Positions 1 to 10,494 of a stretch of 64,000 nt of DNA are shown here, piece by piece; the first letter of the stretch is position 1, and every line of letters begins with the position of its first letter. Below the pieces are notes generated by a model. The model did not search any database. It was not told the origin of the DNA and worked only from the letters and a program-made list of their open reading frames with translations. A program made the position numbers and the translations under genes. The DNA is from Carnobacterium mobile DSM 4848 (lineage in GTDB: Bacteria > Bacillota > Bacilli > Lactobacillales > Carnobacteriaceae): positions 1,845,501 through 1,909,500 of the forward strand of contig NZ_JQMR01000001.1 in assembly GCF_000744825.1 (NCBI RefSeq). The letters are read 5' to 3'.

Positions 1-649
1 AGTTTCTTACCGTGAAACATTCCGCGGTTCTACTCAAGCAGAAGGTAAATTCGTTCGTCAATCAGGTGGTAAAGGTCAATACGGTCACGTATGGATTGAA
101 TTTTCTCCTAATGAAGAAGGAAAAGGCTTCGAGTTTGAAGATGCAATCGTTGGTGGGGTTGTTCCTCGTGAATACATCCCAGCAGTAAAAGCTGGATTAG
201 AAGCTTCATTAGACAACGGGGTTCTTGCTGGTTATCCATTAGTGGATATTAAAGCAAAACTTTATGATGGTTCATACCATGATGTCGATTCAAATGAAAC
301 AGCCTTTAAAGTAGCTGCTTCAATGGCACTTAAAAACGCTGCTAAAAAAGCAAACCCAGTAATTCTAGAACCAATGATGGCTGTTGAAATCACAATTCCT
401 GAAGATTATTTAGGAGATGTAATGGGACATATTTCTGCTCGTCGCGGACGTATCGAAGGTTCTGAAGTACGTGGAAACACAACAATCGTTAAAGGAACCA
501 TTCCTTTGGCTGAAATGTTTGGTTATGCTACTGCTTTACGTTCTTCAACTCAAGGTCGCGGTACATTCTCAATGACATTTGATCATTATGAAGATGTTCC
601 AAAATCTATTTCTGAAGAAATCATCAAGAAAAACGGCGGAGAAGCATAA
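1..649 (+). CDS. fusA: Elongation factor G, C-terminal part (5' end outside window)
   Basis: The reading frame is open from base 2 and gives the last 215 residues of the translocation GTPase EF-G, covering domains IV and V. The GTPase domain lies upstream of the window. Recognisable family stretches include [20 protein letters not shown] and, near the end, [16 protein letters not shown] drives tRNA and mRNA movement on the ribosome in the cytoplasm. The gene lies 127 nt before tuf, the usual str-operon order. A promoter in that gap suggests tuf is also transcribed alone. Confidence 0.97.
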   Translation, partial: VSYRETFRGSTQAEGKFVRQSGGKGQYGHVWIEFSPNEEGKGFEFEDAIVGGVVPREYIPAVKAGLEASLDNGVLAGYPLVDIKAKLYDGSYHDVDSNETAFKVAASMALKNAAKKANPVILEPMMAVEITIPEDYLGDVMGHISARRGRIEGSEVRGNTTIVKGTIPLAEMFGYATALRSSTQGRGTFSMTFDHYEDVPKSISEEIIKKNGGEA

Positions 650-670
650 GCTTAATGTAATGGTTAGGTG

Positions 671-699
671 TTGCTTTTCACGACAATAATAGGTATACT
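671..699 (+). promoter_or_regulatory. Predicted promoter for tuf
   Basis: TTGCTT at 671-676 and TATACT at 694-699 are separated by 17 bp. They lie about 75 bp before the tuf start in the fusA-tuf gap, so tuf could be transcribed independently of the str operon. This is a prediction from consensus match only. Confidence 0.5.
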
Positions 700-776
700 T
701 TTTACAAATGATGGGCAAAGACTGACGTTTTTCCCATCTAAATAATAAAACCCAATTCGAGGAGGAAATTACTAAA

Positions 777-1967
777 ATGGCAAAAGAAAAATATGATCGC
801 TCAAAACCACATGTTAATATTGGTACTATCGGACACGTTGACCATGGTAAAACTACTTTAACAGCTGCTATTACTACTGTATTAGCTAAAAAAGGCTTCG
901 TAAGTACTGCTAAAGACTACGCTTCTATCGATGGAGCTCCAGAAGAACGTGAACGTGGAATCACAATCTCAACTTCTCACGTTGAATACGAAACTGAAAA
1001 CCGTCACTACGCACACGTAGACTGCCCAGGCCATGCTGACTATGTTAAAAACATGATCACTGGTGCTGCACAAATGGACGGAGCTATCTTAGTAGTATCT
1101 GCTGCTGATGGCCCAATGCCTCAAACACGTGAACACATTCTATTGTCTCGCCAAGTTGGTGTTCCATACATCGTTGTTTTCTTAAACAAAGTTGACATGG
1201 TTGATGACGAAGAATTACTAGAATTAGTTGAAATGGAAGTTCGTGACTTATTAACAGAATACGAATTCCCAGGAGACGACACTCCAGTTATTGCTGGTTC
1301 TGCTCTTAAAGCTCTTGAAGGCGAAGCAGAATACGAAGACAAAATCATGGACTTGATGGAAGCTGTAGACACTTACATTCCAACTCCAGAACGTGATACT
1401 GAAAAACCATTCATGATGCCAGTTGAGGATGTATTCTCAATCACTGGACGTGGAACAGTTGCTACAGGACGTGTAGAAGCTGGACAAATCAAAGTCGGTG
1501 AAGAAGTTGAAATCATCGGAATCCACGAAGCAACAACTAAATCTACTGTAACTGGTGTTGAAATGTTCCGTAAATTGTTAGACTTTGCTCAAGCAGGGGA
1601 CAACATTGGTGCTTTATTACGTGGGGTTGCTCGTGAAGACATCCAACGTGGTCAAGTATTAGCTAAACCAGGTTCAATCACTCCACATACTAAATTTACA
1701 GGCGAAGTTTATATCTTATCAAAAGAAGAAGGCGGACGTCACACTCCATTCTTCGCAAACTACCGCCCACAATTCTACTTCCGTACAACTGACGTAACTG
1801 GTGTTGTTGAGTTACCAGAAGGTACTGAAATGGTTATGCCAGGAGACAACGTTACAATCAACGTTGAATTGATCGCACCTATCGCTATCGACCCAGGTAC
1901 TAAATTCACTATCCGTGAAGGTGGACGTACTGTTGGAGCTGGCGTTGTAGCTTCAATCGAAGCTTAA
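777..1967 (+). CDS. tuf: Elongation factor Tu
   Basis: A full-length 396-residue EF-Tu, the GTPase that delivers aminoacyl-tRNA to the ribosome. The P-loop GHVDHGKT is at about residues 19-26, the DCPGH switch at about 81-85 and NKVD near 137; the beta-barrel domains 2 and 3 follow. The ATG is preceded by a GAGGAGG site. Codon use is strongly biased, as expected for one of the most abundant cytoplasmic proteins. The gene ends in a strong hairpin terminator preceded by an odd palindrome. Confidence 0.99.
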   Translation: MAKEKYDRSKPHVNIGTIGHVDHGKTTLTAAITTVLAKKGFVSTAKDYASIDGAPEERERGITISTSHVEYETENRHYAHVDCPGHADYVKNMITGAAQMDGAILVVSAADGPMPQTREHILLSRQVGVPYIVVFLNKVDMVDDEELLELVEMEVRDLLTEYEFPGDDTPVIAGSALKALEGEAEYEDKIMDLMEAVDTYIPTPERDTEKPFMMPVEDVFSITGRGTVATGRVEAGQIKVGEEVEIIGIHEATTKSTVTGVEMFRKLLDFAQAGDNIGALLRGVAREDIQRGQVLAKPGSITPHTKFTGEVYILSKEEGGRHTPFFANYRPQFYFRTTDVTGVVELPEGTEMVMPGDNVTINVELIAPIAIDPGTKFTIREGGRTVGAGVVASIEA

Positions 1968-1994
1968 TAACAGCTGCACAAAAGATTTAAAAGA

Positions 1995-2011
1995 CTCTAT
2001 CAGTGATAGAG
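1995..2011. other. Perfect 17-bp palindrome resembling a tet operator
   Basis: CTCTATCAGTGATAGAG has two perfect 8-bp arms around a central G. Its 13-bp core CTATCAGTGATAG matches the core of the Tn10 tetO2 operator as I recall it. It lies 28 nt after the tuf stop and 18 nt before the terminator stem. No tetR-like gene is in the window, so it may instead be an mRNA 3' hairpin (7-bp stem, AGT loop). Confidence 0.55.
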
Positions 2012-2029
2012 CGTGTTCAGACGAAAAAA

Positions 2030-2067
2030 CCCCCGCATCGTTATCGGTGCGGGGGTTTTTATTTTTT
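2030..2067 (+). terminator. Rho-independent terminator of tuf
   Basis: A stem of 11 pairs, CCCCCGCATCG (2030-2040) with CGGTGCGGGGG (2045-2055) including one G-T wobble, has loop TTAT and is followed by a T-rich tract to 2067. Confidence 0.93.
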
Positions 2068-2352
2068 AAAAAATAAATAAAGGCAGTTTTGACTTTTTAA
2101 CTGGATTTTTTGTCTATTAGAATAGGCGAAGATGGGCAAGTCTAGAGGGATTCTTGTATGGGTTGTTCAAAAGCAGGCTTTTTAGTCGATTTTATTATAC
2201 TTTTTATACATATTGAAAAAATTTCTTTTTTTCAAACATTACTTCATTTAGTAGATATAACTGAAATGCCACAAAAAAAGCTGTATTAAGATAAGCATTT
2301 AGCAATCAGCAATTTGAAAACCTATTTAAAAATTAAAAGAAAAAAACTTTAT

Positions 2353-2381
2353 TTTTCACACTTTACTAATCGTGTTATACT
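2353..2381 (+). promoter_or_regulatory. Predicted extended -10 promoter for ilvE
   Basis: TTTTCA at 2353-2358 and TATACT at 2376-2381 are 17 bp apart. TG at 2373-2374 makes an extended -10. It lies 32 bp upstream of the ilvE start. The rest of the gap from the tuf terminator to here is AT-rich with no gene seen. Confidence 0.55.
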
Positions 2382-2413
2382 GAAAAGCAATTAGAGAGCA
2401 AGGAGTGGATAAG

Positions 2414-3436
2414 ATGAGTAAGACTGTAGAACTTGATTGGGAAAACTTAGGATTTAATTACATTAAAACTGATTACCGTTATCTATCTTATTGGAAAAAT
2501 GGAAAATGGGATGATGGAACCTTAACAGAAGACAATAAGGTACATATCAGCGAAGGTTCAACGGCTTTGCATTATGGACAAACCGTTTTTGAAGGTATGA
2601 AAGCTTATCGTACAAAAGATGGTGGTATCAATTTATTCCGGCCGGACCAAAATGCTGAAAGAATGCAACGCAGCTGCAGTCGCTTGTTAATGCCGACTAT
2701 TCCAACATCTGTTTTTATCGATGCGGTTAAACAGGTTGTTAAAGCGAATGAGGCTTATATTCCGCCATATGGCACTGACGGTTCCCTTTACCTTAGACCT
2801 TACATGATCGGCATAGGCGATAATATTGGCGTTAAACCAGCTTCCGAATATTTATTTTCTATTTTTTGTATTCCTGTAGGCTCCTATTTCAAAGGTGGTC
2901 TGATTCCGACTAACTTTTTGATCTCCGACTACGACCGTGCAGCTGGTAATGGAACAGGTGCTGCAAAAGTAGGCGGAAACTACGGCGGAAGTTTGCTGCC
3001 TGGCAGTGAAGCGCATAAGAGAAATTTTAGTGACGCCATTTACCTTGATCCGATCACCCATACGAAAATCGAAGAAGTCGGTTCAGCAAACTTTTTTGGT
3101 ATCACAAAAGATCACAAGTTTATCACTCCTTATTCTCCTTCCATTTTACCAAGTACCACAAAATATTCTTTGTTGTATCTAGCAAAAGAACGTTTAGGAC
3201 TGGAAGTGGAAGAAAGTGATGTCTATGTTGACGAATTAGATCAATTTGCAGAAGCCGGGGCTTGCGGGACAGCAGCGGTTATTTCTCCGATTGGCGGCAT
3301 CCAGTATAAAGAAGATTTCCATGTTTTTTATAGTGAAACAGAAGTAGGGCCAATCACGCAAAAATTGTATAATGAATTAACCGGTATTCAGTATGGAGAA
3401 GTTCCTGCACCTGAAGGTTGGATCGTCAAAGTTTAA
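2414..3436 (+). CDS. ilvE: Branched-chain amino acid aminotransferase
   Basis: A 340-residue fold type IV PLP aminotransferase that interconverts Leu, Ile and Val with their 2-oxo acids, using 2-oxoglutarate and glutamate. Family segments include SEGSTALHYGQTVFEGMKAY near residues 46-65, LYLRPYMIG, and GNYGGSL, whose upstream KVGGN lysine is the expected PLP Schiff base. EEVGSANFFG and GTAAVISP follow. I chose the ATG at 2414 because AAGGAG at 2400-2405 is 8 nt away; the in-frame GTG at 2405 overlaps that site. It is monocistronic between the str and S10 operons. Confidence 0.95.
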   Translation: MSKTVELDWENLGFNYIKTDYRYLSYWKNGKWDDGTLTEDNKVHISEGSTALHYGQTVFEGMKAYRTKDGGINLFRPDQNAERMQRSCSRLLMPTIPTSVFIDAVKQVVKANEAYIPPYGTDGSLYLRPYMIGIGDNIGVKPASEYLFSIFCIPVGSYFKGGLIPTNFLISDYDRAAGNGTGAAKVGGNYGGSLLPGSEAHKRNFSDAIYLDPITHTKIEEVGSANFFGITKDHKFITPYSPSILPSTTKYSLLYLAKERLGLEVEESDVYVDELDQFAEAGACGTAAVISPIGGIQYKEDFHVFYSETEVGPITQKLYNELTGIQYGEVPAPEGWIVKV

Positions 3437-3603
3437 GTTGATTTCAAAAGGTTAGACACTCCATTTTTTTTTTTAAAAAAGTGAAAACATCAAGATGTTA
3501 AAGTGGACAAATGAAGAGCTATCCGTTACGATAAGAGGCGTTGAACATTTCTTGTCGTGACTTTTTATAGAGCTGAAAATTAGTTTCTACTATAATAATA
3601 TAA

Positions 3604-3636
3604 GCCGTGTAAAAAAGTTGATTAAAACAACACGGC
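3604..3636. terminator. Inverted repeat after ilvE, possible weak terminator
   Basis: GCCGTGT (3604-3610) pairs with ACACGGC (3630-3636) around a 19-nt A-rich loop. No U-tract follows on the + strand, so termination is uncertain. It lies just before the S10 promoter. Confidence 0.35.
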
Positions 3637-3665
3637 CAAAAAATGAAAATAAAATAAAATAAAGC

Positions 3666-3694
3666 TTGAAAAAAAAAGAGGTATCTTGTATAAT
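3666..3694 (+). promoter_or_regulatory. Predicted S10 operon promoter
   Basis: TTGAAA (3666-3671) and a perfect TATAAT (3689-3694) are 17 bp apart, about 170 bp before rpsJ. This is the strongest promoter match in the gap and the likely main start for the ribosomal protein superoperon. Confidence 0.75.
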
Positions 3695-3700
3695 TGAACA

Positions 3701-3860
3701 GGTGCTGATTTCAGAGAAGAAATCGTACTAGGGTTTCAAAAGAAACCAACGGCTATGAAACGAGAGGTTGCGACACACCCGGCCGCTTTGCCACGGCGAG
3801 TGTATCGGAAAATTTTCGTGGAGCAATGTCTAATTTCTAAGACTAGGCGAAGGAGGGAAA
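3701..3860 (+). promoter_or_regulatory. Structured 5' leader of the S10 operon
   Basis: The 160-nt untranslated leader before rpsJ is GC-rich relative to its surroundings. It contains CGACACAC (about 3770) facing GTGTATCG (about 3800), which enclose a small GCCG/CGGC hairpin. The position and structure suggest an autoregulatory ribosomal-protein leader. Which protein would bind is not visible from the sequence. Confidence 0.5.
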
Positions 3861-3863
3861 ATG

Positions 3864-4172
3864 ATGGCAAAACAAAAAATTCGTATCCGTTTAAAAGCGT
3901 ATGAACATCGCATTTTAGATCAATCAGCGGAGAAAATTGTAGAAACTGCTAAAAGAACTGGTGCTAGCGTGTCTGGTCCAATTCCATTACCAACAGAAAG
4001 AAACCTTTATACTGTGATTCGTGCGACTCACAAATATAAAGATTCTCGTGAGCAATTCGAAATGCTTACACACAAACGTGTGATTGATATCATCAATCCA
4101 ACACCAAAAACTGTTGATGCTTTAACAAAACTTGATCTACCATCAGGCGTAGATATCGAGATCAAACTTTAA
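3864..4172 (+). CDS. rpsJ: 30S ribosomal protein S10
   Basis: A 102-residue S10 beginning [16 protein letters not shown], the usual family start. ATG codons occur at 3861 and 3864; the second gives 7-nt spacing from AGGAGG (3851-3856) and the canonical N-terminus. S10 sits in the 30S head and, as NusE, joins antitermination complexes. It is the first gene of the S10 operon, 28 nt before rplC. Confidence 0.98.
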   Translation: MAKQKIRIRLKAYEHRILDQSAEKIVETAKRTGASVSGPIPLPTERNLYTVIRATHKYKDSREQFEMLTHKRVIDIINPTPKTVDALTKLDLPSGVDIEIKL

Positions 4173-4200
4173 TACAAACTAAAAAAATGGAGGTGTACTC

Positions 4201-4836
4201 ATGACCAAAGGAATCTTAGGCAAAAAAGTAGGTATGACACAAATTTTTACAGAATCTGGAGAATTAATTCCTGTAACTGTAATCGAAGCAACACCAAACG
4301 TTGTTTTGCAAGTTAAAACAATGGAAAACGACGGTTACGAAGCCGTTCAATTGGGTTACCAAGACAAACGCGATATTTTATCAAACAAACCTGCAAAAGG
4401 TCATGTAGCAAAAGCAAATGCTACTCCTAAGCGCTTCATACGTGAATTTGACGATGTTGAGCTGGGAGAATACGAAGTAGGGAAAGAAATTACTGTTGAT
4501 ACTTTCGCAGCTGGGGACTTCGTTAATGTAACGGGGACTTCAAAAGGTAAAGGATTCCAAGGTGTTATCAAACGTCACGGACATAGCCGTGGACCAATGG
4601 CACATGGATCTCGTCACCACCGTCGTCCTGGTTCATTGGGTGACGCTAACGCAGCTCGTGTATTTAAACAAACTTTACTACCTGGTCGTACTGGCGGAGA
4701 ACGCATTACAATCAAAAATCTTGAAATTGTACGCGTAGATGCAGAGAAAAACGTTATTCTTATTAAAGGAAACGTACCAGGAGCTAAAAAATCCTTAATC
4801 CAAATTAAATCTGCTTTCCAAAAAGCAGCTAAATAA
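4201..4836 (+). CDS. rplC: 50S ribosomal protein L3
   Basis: A 211-residue L3, close to the usual ~209. It starts [16 protein letters not shown] and has the basic central loop [22 protein letters not shown] that reaches the peptidyl transferase centre, followed by [16 protein letters not shown]3 is an early assembly protein of the 50S subunit. It is second in the S10 operon, with its site (GGAGG) 6 nt before the start. Confidence 0.99.
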   Translation: MTKGILGKKVGMTQIFTESGELIPVTVIEATPNVVLQVKTMENDGYEAVQLGYQDKRDILSNKPAKGHVAKANATPKRFIREFDDVELGEYEVGKEITVDTFAAGDFVNVTGTSKGKGFQGVIKRHGHSRGPMAHGSRHHRRPGSLGDANAARVFKQTLLPGRTGGERITIKNLEIVRVDAEKNVILIKGNVPGAKKSLIQIKSAFQKAAK

Positions 4837-4861
4837 TTAACTAAGAGAGGAGGAACAAGGA

Positions 4862-5485
4862 ATGCCAAAATTAGCATTATACAAACAAGACGGTACTCAA
4901 AATGGCGAAGTTACTTTAAACGACTCTATTTTCGGTATTGAACCAAACGAAAACGTTGTGTTTGATGCAATCATCATGCAACGTGCTTCATTAAGACAAG
5001 GAACTCATGCAGTTAAAAGCCGTGGCCAAGTCAGCGGTGGCGGACGTAAACCATGGCGTCAAAAGGGAACAGGTCGTGCTCGTGCAGGATCTACTCGTTC
5101 TCCAATCTGGCGTGGCGGTGGAACAGTCTTCGGACCAACTCCACGTTCATATAGCTACAAGCTTCCTAAAAAAGTTCGTCGCTTAGCCATTAAATCTGTT
5201 CTTTCTACTAAAGTGATCGATCAAGATTTAATCGTTGTTGACGCATTGAACTTTGACGCACCAAAAACTAAAGAGTTTGCACAAGTGTTGAAAAATCTAA
5301 ACGTTGATACAAAAGTATTAGTAGTTGTAGAAGACGGAAATGATTTTACAATGTTATCAGCACGTAACCTTCCAGGAGTTACAGTCGTAACTACTGACAA
5401 CGTTACTGTACTAGACGTTGTTTCTCATAACAAACTGATTTTGACACAAACTGCTCTTACTAAGGTAGAGGAGGTTCTTCAATAA
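4862..5485 (+). CDS. rplD: 50S ribosomal protein L4
   Basis: A 207-residue L4. The exit-tunnel loop is visible as [19 protein letters not shown] near residues 58-76, and [17 protein letters not shown] follows. L4 binds 23S rRNA at the tunnel constriction, and in many bacteria it also controls its own operon. Its TAA overlaps the ATG of rplW in a TAATG junction, so the two are probably translationally coupled. Confidence 0.99.
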   Translation: MPKLALYKQDGTQNGEVTLNDSIFGIEPNENVVFDAIIMQRASLRQGTHAVKSRGQVSGGGRKPWRQKGTGRARAGSTRSPIWRGGGTVFGPTPRSYSYKLPKKVRRLAIKSVLSTKVIDQDLIVVDALNFDAPKTKEFAQVLKNLNVDTKVLVVVEDGNDFTMLSARNLPGVTVVTTDNVTVLDVVSHNKLILTQTALTKVEEVLQ

Positions 5486-5769
5486 TGGATGTACGTGACG
5501 TAATCAAGCGCCCGGTTATCACAGAAGCTTCAATGCTTGCTCAAGATAACAAAAAATTCACTTTTGAAGTGGATGTTCGCGCTAATAAAACGCTAGTAAA
5601 ACACGCGGTTGAAGAAATTTTTGACGTTAAAGTTAAAAATGTAAACATCATGAACGTACGTGGGAAATTAAAACGTATGGGTAAATATGCTGGATACACA
5701 AAAAAACGTCGTAAAGCAATCGTGACATTAACAGATGATTCTAAAGAAATTCAATTTTTTGAAGCGTAA
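5485..5769 (+). CDS. rplW: 50S ribosomal protein L23
   Basis: A 94-residue L23 with [13 protein letters not shown] at the N-terminus and [20 protein letters not shown] at the C-terminus. L23 lines the tunnel exit, where trigger factor and SRP dock. The start overlaps the rplD stop by one base; the ribosome binding site lies inside rplD. Confidence 0.99.
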   Translation: MDVRDVIKRPVITEASMLAQDNKKFTFEVDVRANKTLVKHAVEEIFDVKVKNVNIMNVRGKLKRMGKYAGYTKKRRKAIVTLTDDSKEIQFFEA

Positions 5770-5805
5770 TTAAGACTTCAAAATACTATTCGGGAGGGAA
5801 AACAC

Positions 5806-6639
5806 GTGGCGATTAAAAAGTATAAACCTACCACAAACGGTCGTCGTAATATGACTGGTTCAGATTTCGCTGAAATCACTTCAACAACGCCTGAAAAGAC
5901 TTTGTTAGAGCCGATTAAAAGAAATGCTGGTCGTAACAACGATGGAAAAATTACTGTCCGTCACCGCGGTGGTGGCCATAAACGCAATTACCGTGTGATC
6001 GACTTTAAACGTAATAAAGACGGTGTCGTAGGAATTGTTAAAACAGTTGAATACGATCCAAATCGTTCTGCAAATATTGCGTTAGTACAATATGCAGATG
6101 GAGTTAAAACGTATATCATAGCACCAAAAGGAATCGAAGTTGGACAACATGTTCTTTCTGGAGCAGATGCAGATATCAAAACTGGTAATGCATTGCCATT
6201 AGAAAACATTCCAGTAGGTACAGTTATCCATAACATCGAATTGAAACCTGGTAAAGGCGGACAATTAGTACGTTCTGCTGGAACTAACGCACAAGTGTTA
6301 GGAAAAGAAGGAAAATACGTATTGGTACGTTTAAACTCAGGAGAAGTTCGCATGATCTTAGGAACATGTCGTGCTACTGTTGGTTCTGTTGGGAACGAAC
6401 AACACGAATTGATTAACATTGGTAAAGCTGGTCGTTCTCGTTGGTTAGGCAAACGCTCAACTGTACGTGGATCAGTAATGAACCCGAACGATCACCCACA
6501 CGGTGGTGGTGAAGGTAAAGCTCCAATCGGACATGCAAGTCCAATGACTCCTTGGGGTAAACCAGCTCTTGGTTTGAAAACTCGTAATTCAAAAGCTAAA
6601 TCAGACAAATTTATTGTTCGTAGACGTAAGAAAAAATAA
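5806..6639 (+). CDS. rplB: 50S ribosomal protein L2
   Basis: A 277-residue L2 using a GTG start after GGGAGGG. The C-terminal [17 protein letters not shown] segment near residue 228 contains the conserved histidine close to the peptidyl transferase centre, and the protein ends in a [10 protein letters not shown] tail. L2 is required for joining of the subunits. Confidence 0.99.
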   Translation: MAIKKYKPTTNGRRNMTGSDFAEITSTTPEKTLLEPIKRNAGRNNDGKITVRHRGGGHKRNYRVIDFKRNKDGVVGIVKTVEYDPNRSANIALVQYADGVKTYIIAPKGIEVGQHVLSGADADIKTGNALPLENIPVGTVIHNIELKPGKGGQLVRSAGTNAQVLGKEGKYVLVRLNSGEVRMILGTCRATVGSVGNEQHELINIGKAGRSRWLGKRSTVRGSVMNPNDHPHGGGEGKAPIGHASPMTPWGKPALGLKTRNSKAKSDKFIVRRRKKK

Positions 6640-6693
6640 CTCTAAGTTAATTGGCACATGCCAGTTAACTTATCAGTGGGAGGAGGTTCAAAC

Positions 6694-6972
6694 ATGGGTC
6701 GTAGTCTAAAAAAAGGACCTTTTGTAGATGGACACTTGATGAAGAAAATGAACGAATTAGCTAAAAGCGAAAAGAAATCTGTTGTTAAAACGTGGTCACG
6801 CCGCTCAACAATTTTTCCAAGCTTTGTAGGATACACAATTGCTGTCTATGATGGACGCAAACATGTTCCAGTTTACATTCAAGAAGACATGGTAGGTCAT
6901 AAATTAGGTGAATTTGCACCAACAAGAACATACCGTGGCCATGCTGCGGATGATAAAAGAACTAGACGTTAA
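6694..6972 (+). CDS. rpsS: 30S ribosomal protein S19
   Basis: A 92-residue S19 starting [15 protein letters not shown]. The frame is open further upstream, but GGGAGGAGG at 6678-6686 sits 7 nt before the ATG at 6694, and the family begins there. S19 forms a complex with S13 in the 30S head near the A-site tRNA. Confidence 0.98.
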   Translation: MGRSLKKGPFVDGHLMKKMNELAKSEKKSVVKTWSRRSTIFPSFVGYTIAVYDGRKHVPVYIQEDMVGHKLGEFAPTRTYRGHAADDKRTRR

Positions 6973-6992
6973 TATCGAGGGGAGGATTACTC

Positions 6993-7349
6993 ATGCAAGA
7001 ACAAATTACAACAGCTAAAGCAACAGCAAAAACTGTTCGTATTGCACCTCGTAAAGTTCGTTTAGTTGTCGATCTTATTAGAGGAAAAAGCGTTGGAGAA
7101 GCTATTTCAATTTTGAAATTCACTCCACGTGGAGCATCACCAGCAGTTGAAAAAGTGCTAATGTCAGCTATAGCTAATGCAGAACATAACTACGATTTAG
7201 ACGTAGAAAACTTGGTAGTCAGCGAAGCTTATGTTAACGAAGGGGCAACAATGAAACGTTTCCGCCCACGTGCAAAAGGTTCAGCAGCACCAATTATGAA
7301 ACGCACAAGCCACATTACAGTCGTGGTATCAGAGAAGAAGGAGGGATAA
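6993..7349 (+). CDS. rplV: 50S ribosomal protein L22
   Basis: A 118-residue L22. The start [22 protein letters not shown] and the tunnel hairpin [18 protein letters not shown] are typical. The hairpin lines the exit tunnel, where macrolide-resistance changes arise in other species. It ends 3 nt before rpsC. Confidence 0.99.
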   Translation: MQEQITTAKATAKTVRIAPRKVRLVVDLIRGKSVGEAISILKFTPRGASPAVEKVLMSAIANAEHNYDLDVENLVVSEAYVNEGATMKRFRPRAKGSAAPIMKRTSHITVVVSEKKEG

Positions 7350-7352
7350 TCT

Positions 7353-8009
7353 GTGGGTCAAAAAATTAATCCAACGGGCTTACGTGTAGGCATCATCCGT
7401 GATTGGGATGCTAAATGGTATGCAGAAAAAGAATTTGCTAACTATTTACATGAAGATCTACGTATCCGTGAATACATTGCTAAAAAACTTAGCGACGCTT
7501 CAATTTCTCAAATTGAAATCGAACGTGCTGCTAATCGTGTAAATGTGTCACTTCATACAGCTAAACCGGGTATGGTTATCGGTAAAGGCGGTTCTGAAGT
7601 TGATTCATTACGTAAAAAATTAAATGAATTAACAGGCAAACGCGTCCACATCAACATCGTGGAAATCAAAAAACCTGACTTAGACGCAAAATTAGTCGGC
7701 GAAGGAATTGCTCGTCAATTAGAAAGCCGTGTAGCTTTCCGTCGTGCTCAAAAACAAGCCATCCAACGTACAATGCGTGCTGGCGCTAAAGGAATCAAAA
7801 CAATGGTTTCTGGTCGTTTGAACGGAGCAGATATCGCTCGTAGCGAAACTCACTCTGAAGGATCAGTTCCATTACACACATTGCGTGCCGATATCGACTA
7901 CGCATGGGAAGAAGCAGATACTACTTATGGTAAATTAGGTGTTAAAGTCTGGATCTACCGTGGAGAAGTTCTTCCAACAAAAAAGAACGCTGAGAAAGGA
8001 GGGAAATAA
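7353..8009 (+). CDS. rpsC: 30S ribosomal protein S3
   Basis: A 218-residue S3 with a GTG start after AAGGAGGG, whose site lies inside the end of rplV. It begins [19 protein letters not shown]. The KH domain [12 protein letters not shown] is near residues 72-83, and the C-terminal domain has the conserved [12 protein letters not shown]3 lines the mRNA entry channel and helps unwind mRNA. Confidence 0.99.
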   Translation: MGQKINPTGLRVGIIRDWDAKWYAEKEFANYLHEDLRIREYIAKKLSDASISQIEIERAANRVNVSLHTAKPGMVIGKGGSEVDSLRKKLNELTGKRVHINIVEIKKPDLDAKLVGEGIARQLESRVAFRRAQKQAIQRTMRAGAKGIKTMVSGRLNGADIARSETHSEGSVPLHTLRADIDYAWEEADTTYGKLGVKVWIYRGEVLPTKKNAEKGGK

Positions 8010-8011
8010 TC

Positions 8012-8446
8012 ATGTTAGTACCTAAACGCGTAAAATTCCGTCGTGAATTTAGAGGTAAAATGCGTGGTGAAGCTAAAGGTGGGAAAGAAGTATCTTTTGG
8101 AGAATGGGGCTTACAAGCTGTTGACTCTCAATGGATTACTAACCGTCAAATCGAAGCAGCACGTATTGCAATGACACGTTATATGAAACGTGGTGGGAAA
8201 GTATGGATTAAAATTTTCCCTCATAAATCATATACGTCTAAAGCAATCGGAGTACGTATGGGTTCTGGTAAAGGAGCTCCAGAAGGTTGGGTAGCACCAG
8301 TTAAACGTGGAAAAATCATGTTTGAAGTTGGCGGCGTATCCGAAGAAGTAGCTCGTGAAGCATTACGTTTAGCTTCTCACAAATTACCCGTTAAAACGAA
8401 GATTGTAAAACGTACAGAAATTGGTGGTGAATCGAATGAAGGCTAA
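8012..8446 (+). CDS. rplP: 50S ribosomal protein L16
   Basis: A 144-residue L16, starting [19 protein letters not shown] and containing [19 protein letters not shown]16 contacts the A-site tRNA elbow. It is 2 nt after rpsC and overlaps rpmC by 11 nt. Confidence 0.99.
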   Translation: MLVPKRVKFRREFRGKMRGEAKGGKEVSFGEWGLQAVDSQWITNRQIEAARIAMTRYMKRGGKVWIKIFPHKSYTSKAIGVRMGSGKGAPEGWVAPVKRGKIMFEVGGVSEEVAREALRLASHKLPVKTKIVKRTEIGGESNEG

Positions 8447-8630
8447 TGAACTTAAAGAGTTAACCACTGCTGAAATGGTTGAAAAAGAAAAAGAATACAA
8501 GAGTGAACTATTCAATCTGCGATTCCAATTAGCAACAGGTCAATTAGAAAATACTTCTCGTTTAAGTGAAGTTCGTAAATCGATTGCACGCATTAAAACT
8601 GCGTTACGTCAAGCTGAGTTAAAAAAATAG
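8436..8630 (+). CDS. rpmC: 50S ribosomal protein L29
   Basis: A 64-residue L29 beginning [14 protein letters not shown]. An in-frame start 15 nt upstream is possible, but this ATG matches the family N-terminus. The gene overlaps the end of rplP, consistent with translational coupling; only a GGTGG-type site precedes it. Two helices with [15 protein letters not shown] are typical. L29 sits next to L23 at the tunnel exit. Confidence 0.97.
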   Translation: MKANELKELTTAEMVEKEKEYKSELFNLRFQLATGQLENTSRLSEVRKSIARIKTALRQAELKK

Positions 8631-8657
8631 TTGACTGGCAAAGGAGGTTACCAAGCA

Positions 8658-8924
8658 ATGAGTGAAGAACGTAATCAACGTAAAGTTTACCAAGGCCGTG
8701 TTGTTTCAGATAAAATGGATAAGACCATCGTTGTCGTAACAGAAACACAAAAAAGACACAGTAAATATGGTAAACGTGTAAAATATTCTAAAAAATATAA
8801 AGCACATGATGAAAACAACGTAGCCAAAATTGGCGATATCGTAAAAATTATGGAAACTCGTCCATTATCTGCTACTAAACATTTCCGTTTAATGGAAGTT
8901 GTAGAAGAATCAGTTATTATCTAA
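8658..8924 (+). CDS. rpsQ: 30S ribosomal protein S17
   Basis: An 88-residue S17 starting [23 protein letters not shown]. The ATG is preceded by AAGGAGG at 8641-8647; an upstream TTG in frame lies before that site and is unlikely. S17 is a primary 16S rRNA binder with an OB fold. Confidence 0.98.
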   Translation: MSEERNQRKVYQGRVVSDKMDKTIVVVTETQKRHSKYGKRVKYSKKYKAHDENNVAKIGDIVKIMETRPLSATKHFRLMEVVEESVII

Positions 8925-8954
8925 TTGACTCGAGAAAATAAAGTCAGTTTCTAA

Positions 8955-9344
<390 letters not shown>

Positions 9345-9380
9345 TATCCAACCATCCACTCTAAGGAGGTGCAAGAAAAC

Positions 9381-9692
9381 ATGTACATTAAATCAGGCGA
9401 TAAAGTAAAAGTTATTACTGGTAAAGACAAAGGAAAAGAAGGCGTCATTTTAAAAGCTTTCCCTAAAAAAGACCAAGTAATCGTTGAAGGAATCAACATG
9501 GTGAAAAAACACCAAAAACCTAGTTCAGTAAATCCGCAAGGAGGCATTATTGAAATGGAAGCTCCAGTTCACGTTTCTAACGTAATGCTAATTGACGCTT
9601 CTACTGGTGAACCAACTCGTGTTGGCTACAAAGTAGAAGAAGGTAAAAAAGTACGTATTTCTAAAAAAACTGGTGAAGTTTTAGATAAATAA
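9381..9692 (+). CDS. rplX: 50S ribosomal protein L24
   Basis: A 103-residue L24. I place the start at ATG 9381 ([21 protein letters not shown], a KOW motif) rather than the in-frame GTG at 9369, because that GTG is part of the AAGGAGGTG binding site. L24 initiates 50S assembly. Confidence 0.97.
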   Translation: MYIKSGDKVKVITGKDKGKEGVILKAFPKKDQVIVEGINMVKKHQKPSSVNPQGGIIEMEAPVHVSNVMLIDASTGEPTRVGYKVEEGKKVRISKKTGEVLDK

Positions 9693-9718
9693 ATGATAAG
9701 GAAGGAGGGACAACCCGA

Positions 9719-10258
9719 ATGAACCGCCTTAAAGAAAAATATTTGAACGAAATCACACCATCAATGATGGAAAAATTTGATTACACATCTGTAATGCAAA
9801 CACCAAAAGTTGATAAAATCATCATCAACATGGGTGTCGGCGATGCTGTATCAAACGCTAAAAACTTAGATAAAGCTGTAGATGAATTAACAGCGATCTC
9901 TGGACAAAAACCAATGATCACAAAAGCTAAAAAATCAATTGCTGCTTTCCGTTTACGTGAAGGTATGCCAATTGGAACAAAAGTTACTTTACGTGGAGAC
10001 AGAATGTACGATTTCTTAGATAAATTAGTATCTGTTTCACTTCCTCGTGTACGTGACTTCCATGGCGTAAGCACAAAAGCTTTCGACGGACGTGGAAACT
10101 ACACTCTAGGAATTAAGGAACAATTGATTTTCTTGGAAGTTGACTACGATAAAGTAGACAAAGTACGAGGAATGGATATCGTAATCGTAACAACTGCTCA
10201 AACAGATGAAGAAGCGCGCGAACTTTTAACACAACTTGGAATGCCATTCCAAAAATAA
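9719..10258 (+). CDS. rplE: 50S ribosomal protein L5
   Basis: A 179-residue L5 preceded by GAAGGAGGG. Typical segments are [29 protein letters not shown] and [19 protein letters not shown]5 binds 5S rRNA and contacts P-site tRNA and S13. Confidence 0.99.
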   Translation: MNRLKEKYLNEITPSMMEKFDYTSVMQTPKVDKIIINMGVGDAVSNAKNLDKAVDELTAISGQKPMITKAKKSIAAFRLREGMPIGTKVTLRGDRMYDFLDKLVSVSLPRVRDFHGVSTKAFDGRGNYTLGIKEQLIFLEVDYDKVDKVRGMDIVIVTTAQTDEEARELLTQLGMPFQK

Positions 10259-10276
10259 GAATAGGAGGCGAACTAC

Positions 10277-10462
10277 GTGGCTAAAAAATCACAAATTGCT
10301 AAAAACAAACGCCCTGCTAAATTCTCAACACAAGCATACACTCGTTGTGAACGTTGTGGACGTCCACATTCAGTTTACCGCAAATTTAGACTTTGCCGTA
10401 TTTGCGTCCGTGAACTTGCCTATAAAGGACAAATTCCTGGCATGAAGAAAGCAAGCTGGTAA
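10277..10462 (+). CDS. rpsN: 30S ribosomal protein S14, zinc-binding short form
   Basis: A 61-residue type Z S14 with a GTG start after AGGAGG. Two CxxC pairs are visible, CERC near residue 24 and CRIC near residue 40, which bind zinc in this form. The C-terminus [11 protein letters not shown] is the family signature. The longer zinc-free paralogue is not in the window. Confidence 0.97.
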   Translation: MAKKSQIAKNKRPAKFSTQAYTRCERCGRPHSVYRKFRLCRICVRELAYKGQIPGMKKASW

Positions 10463-10494
10463 GACGATACTTGCATAAAGGAGGCTAAAAACAA

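Noticed and set aside
5988-6452. 154-codon open frame on the minus strand inside rplB
   Set aside because: It lies fully inside a certain ribosomal protein gene, is Pro/Thr-rich nonsense and has no binding site; it is a shadow of biased codon use.
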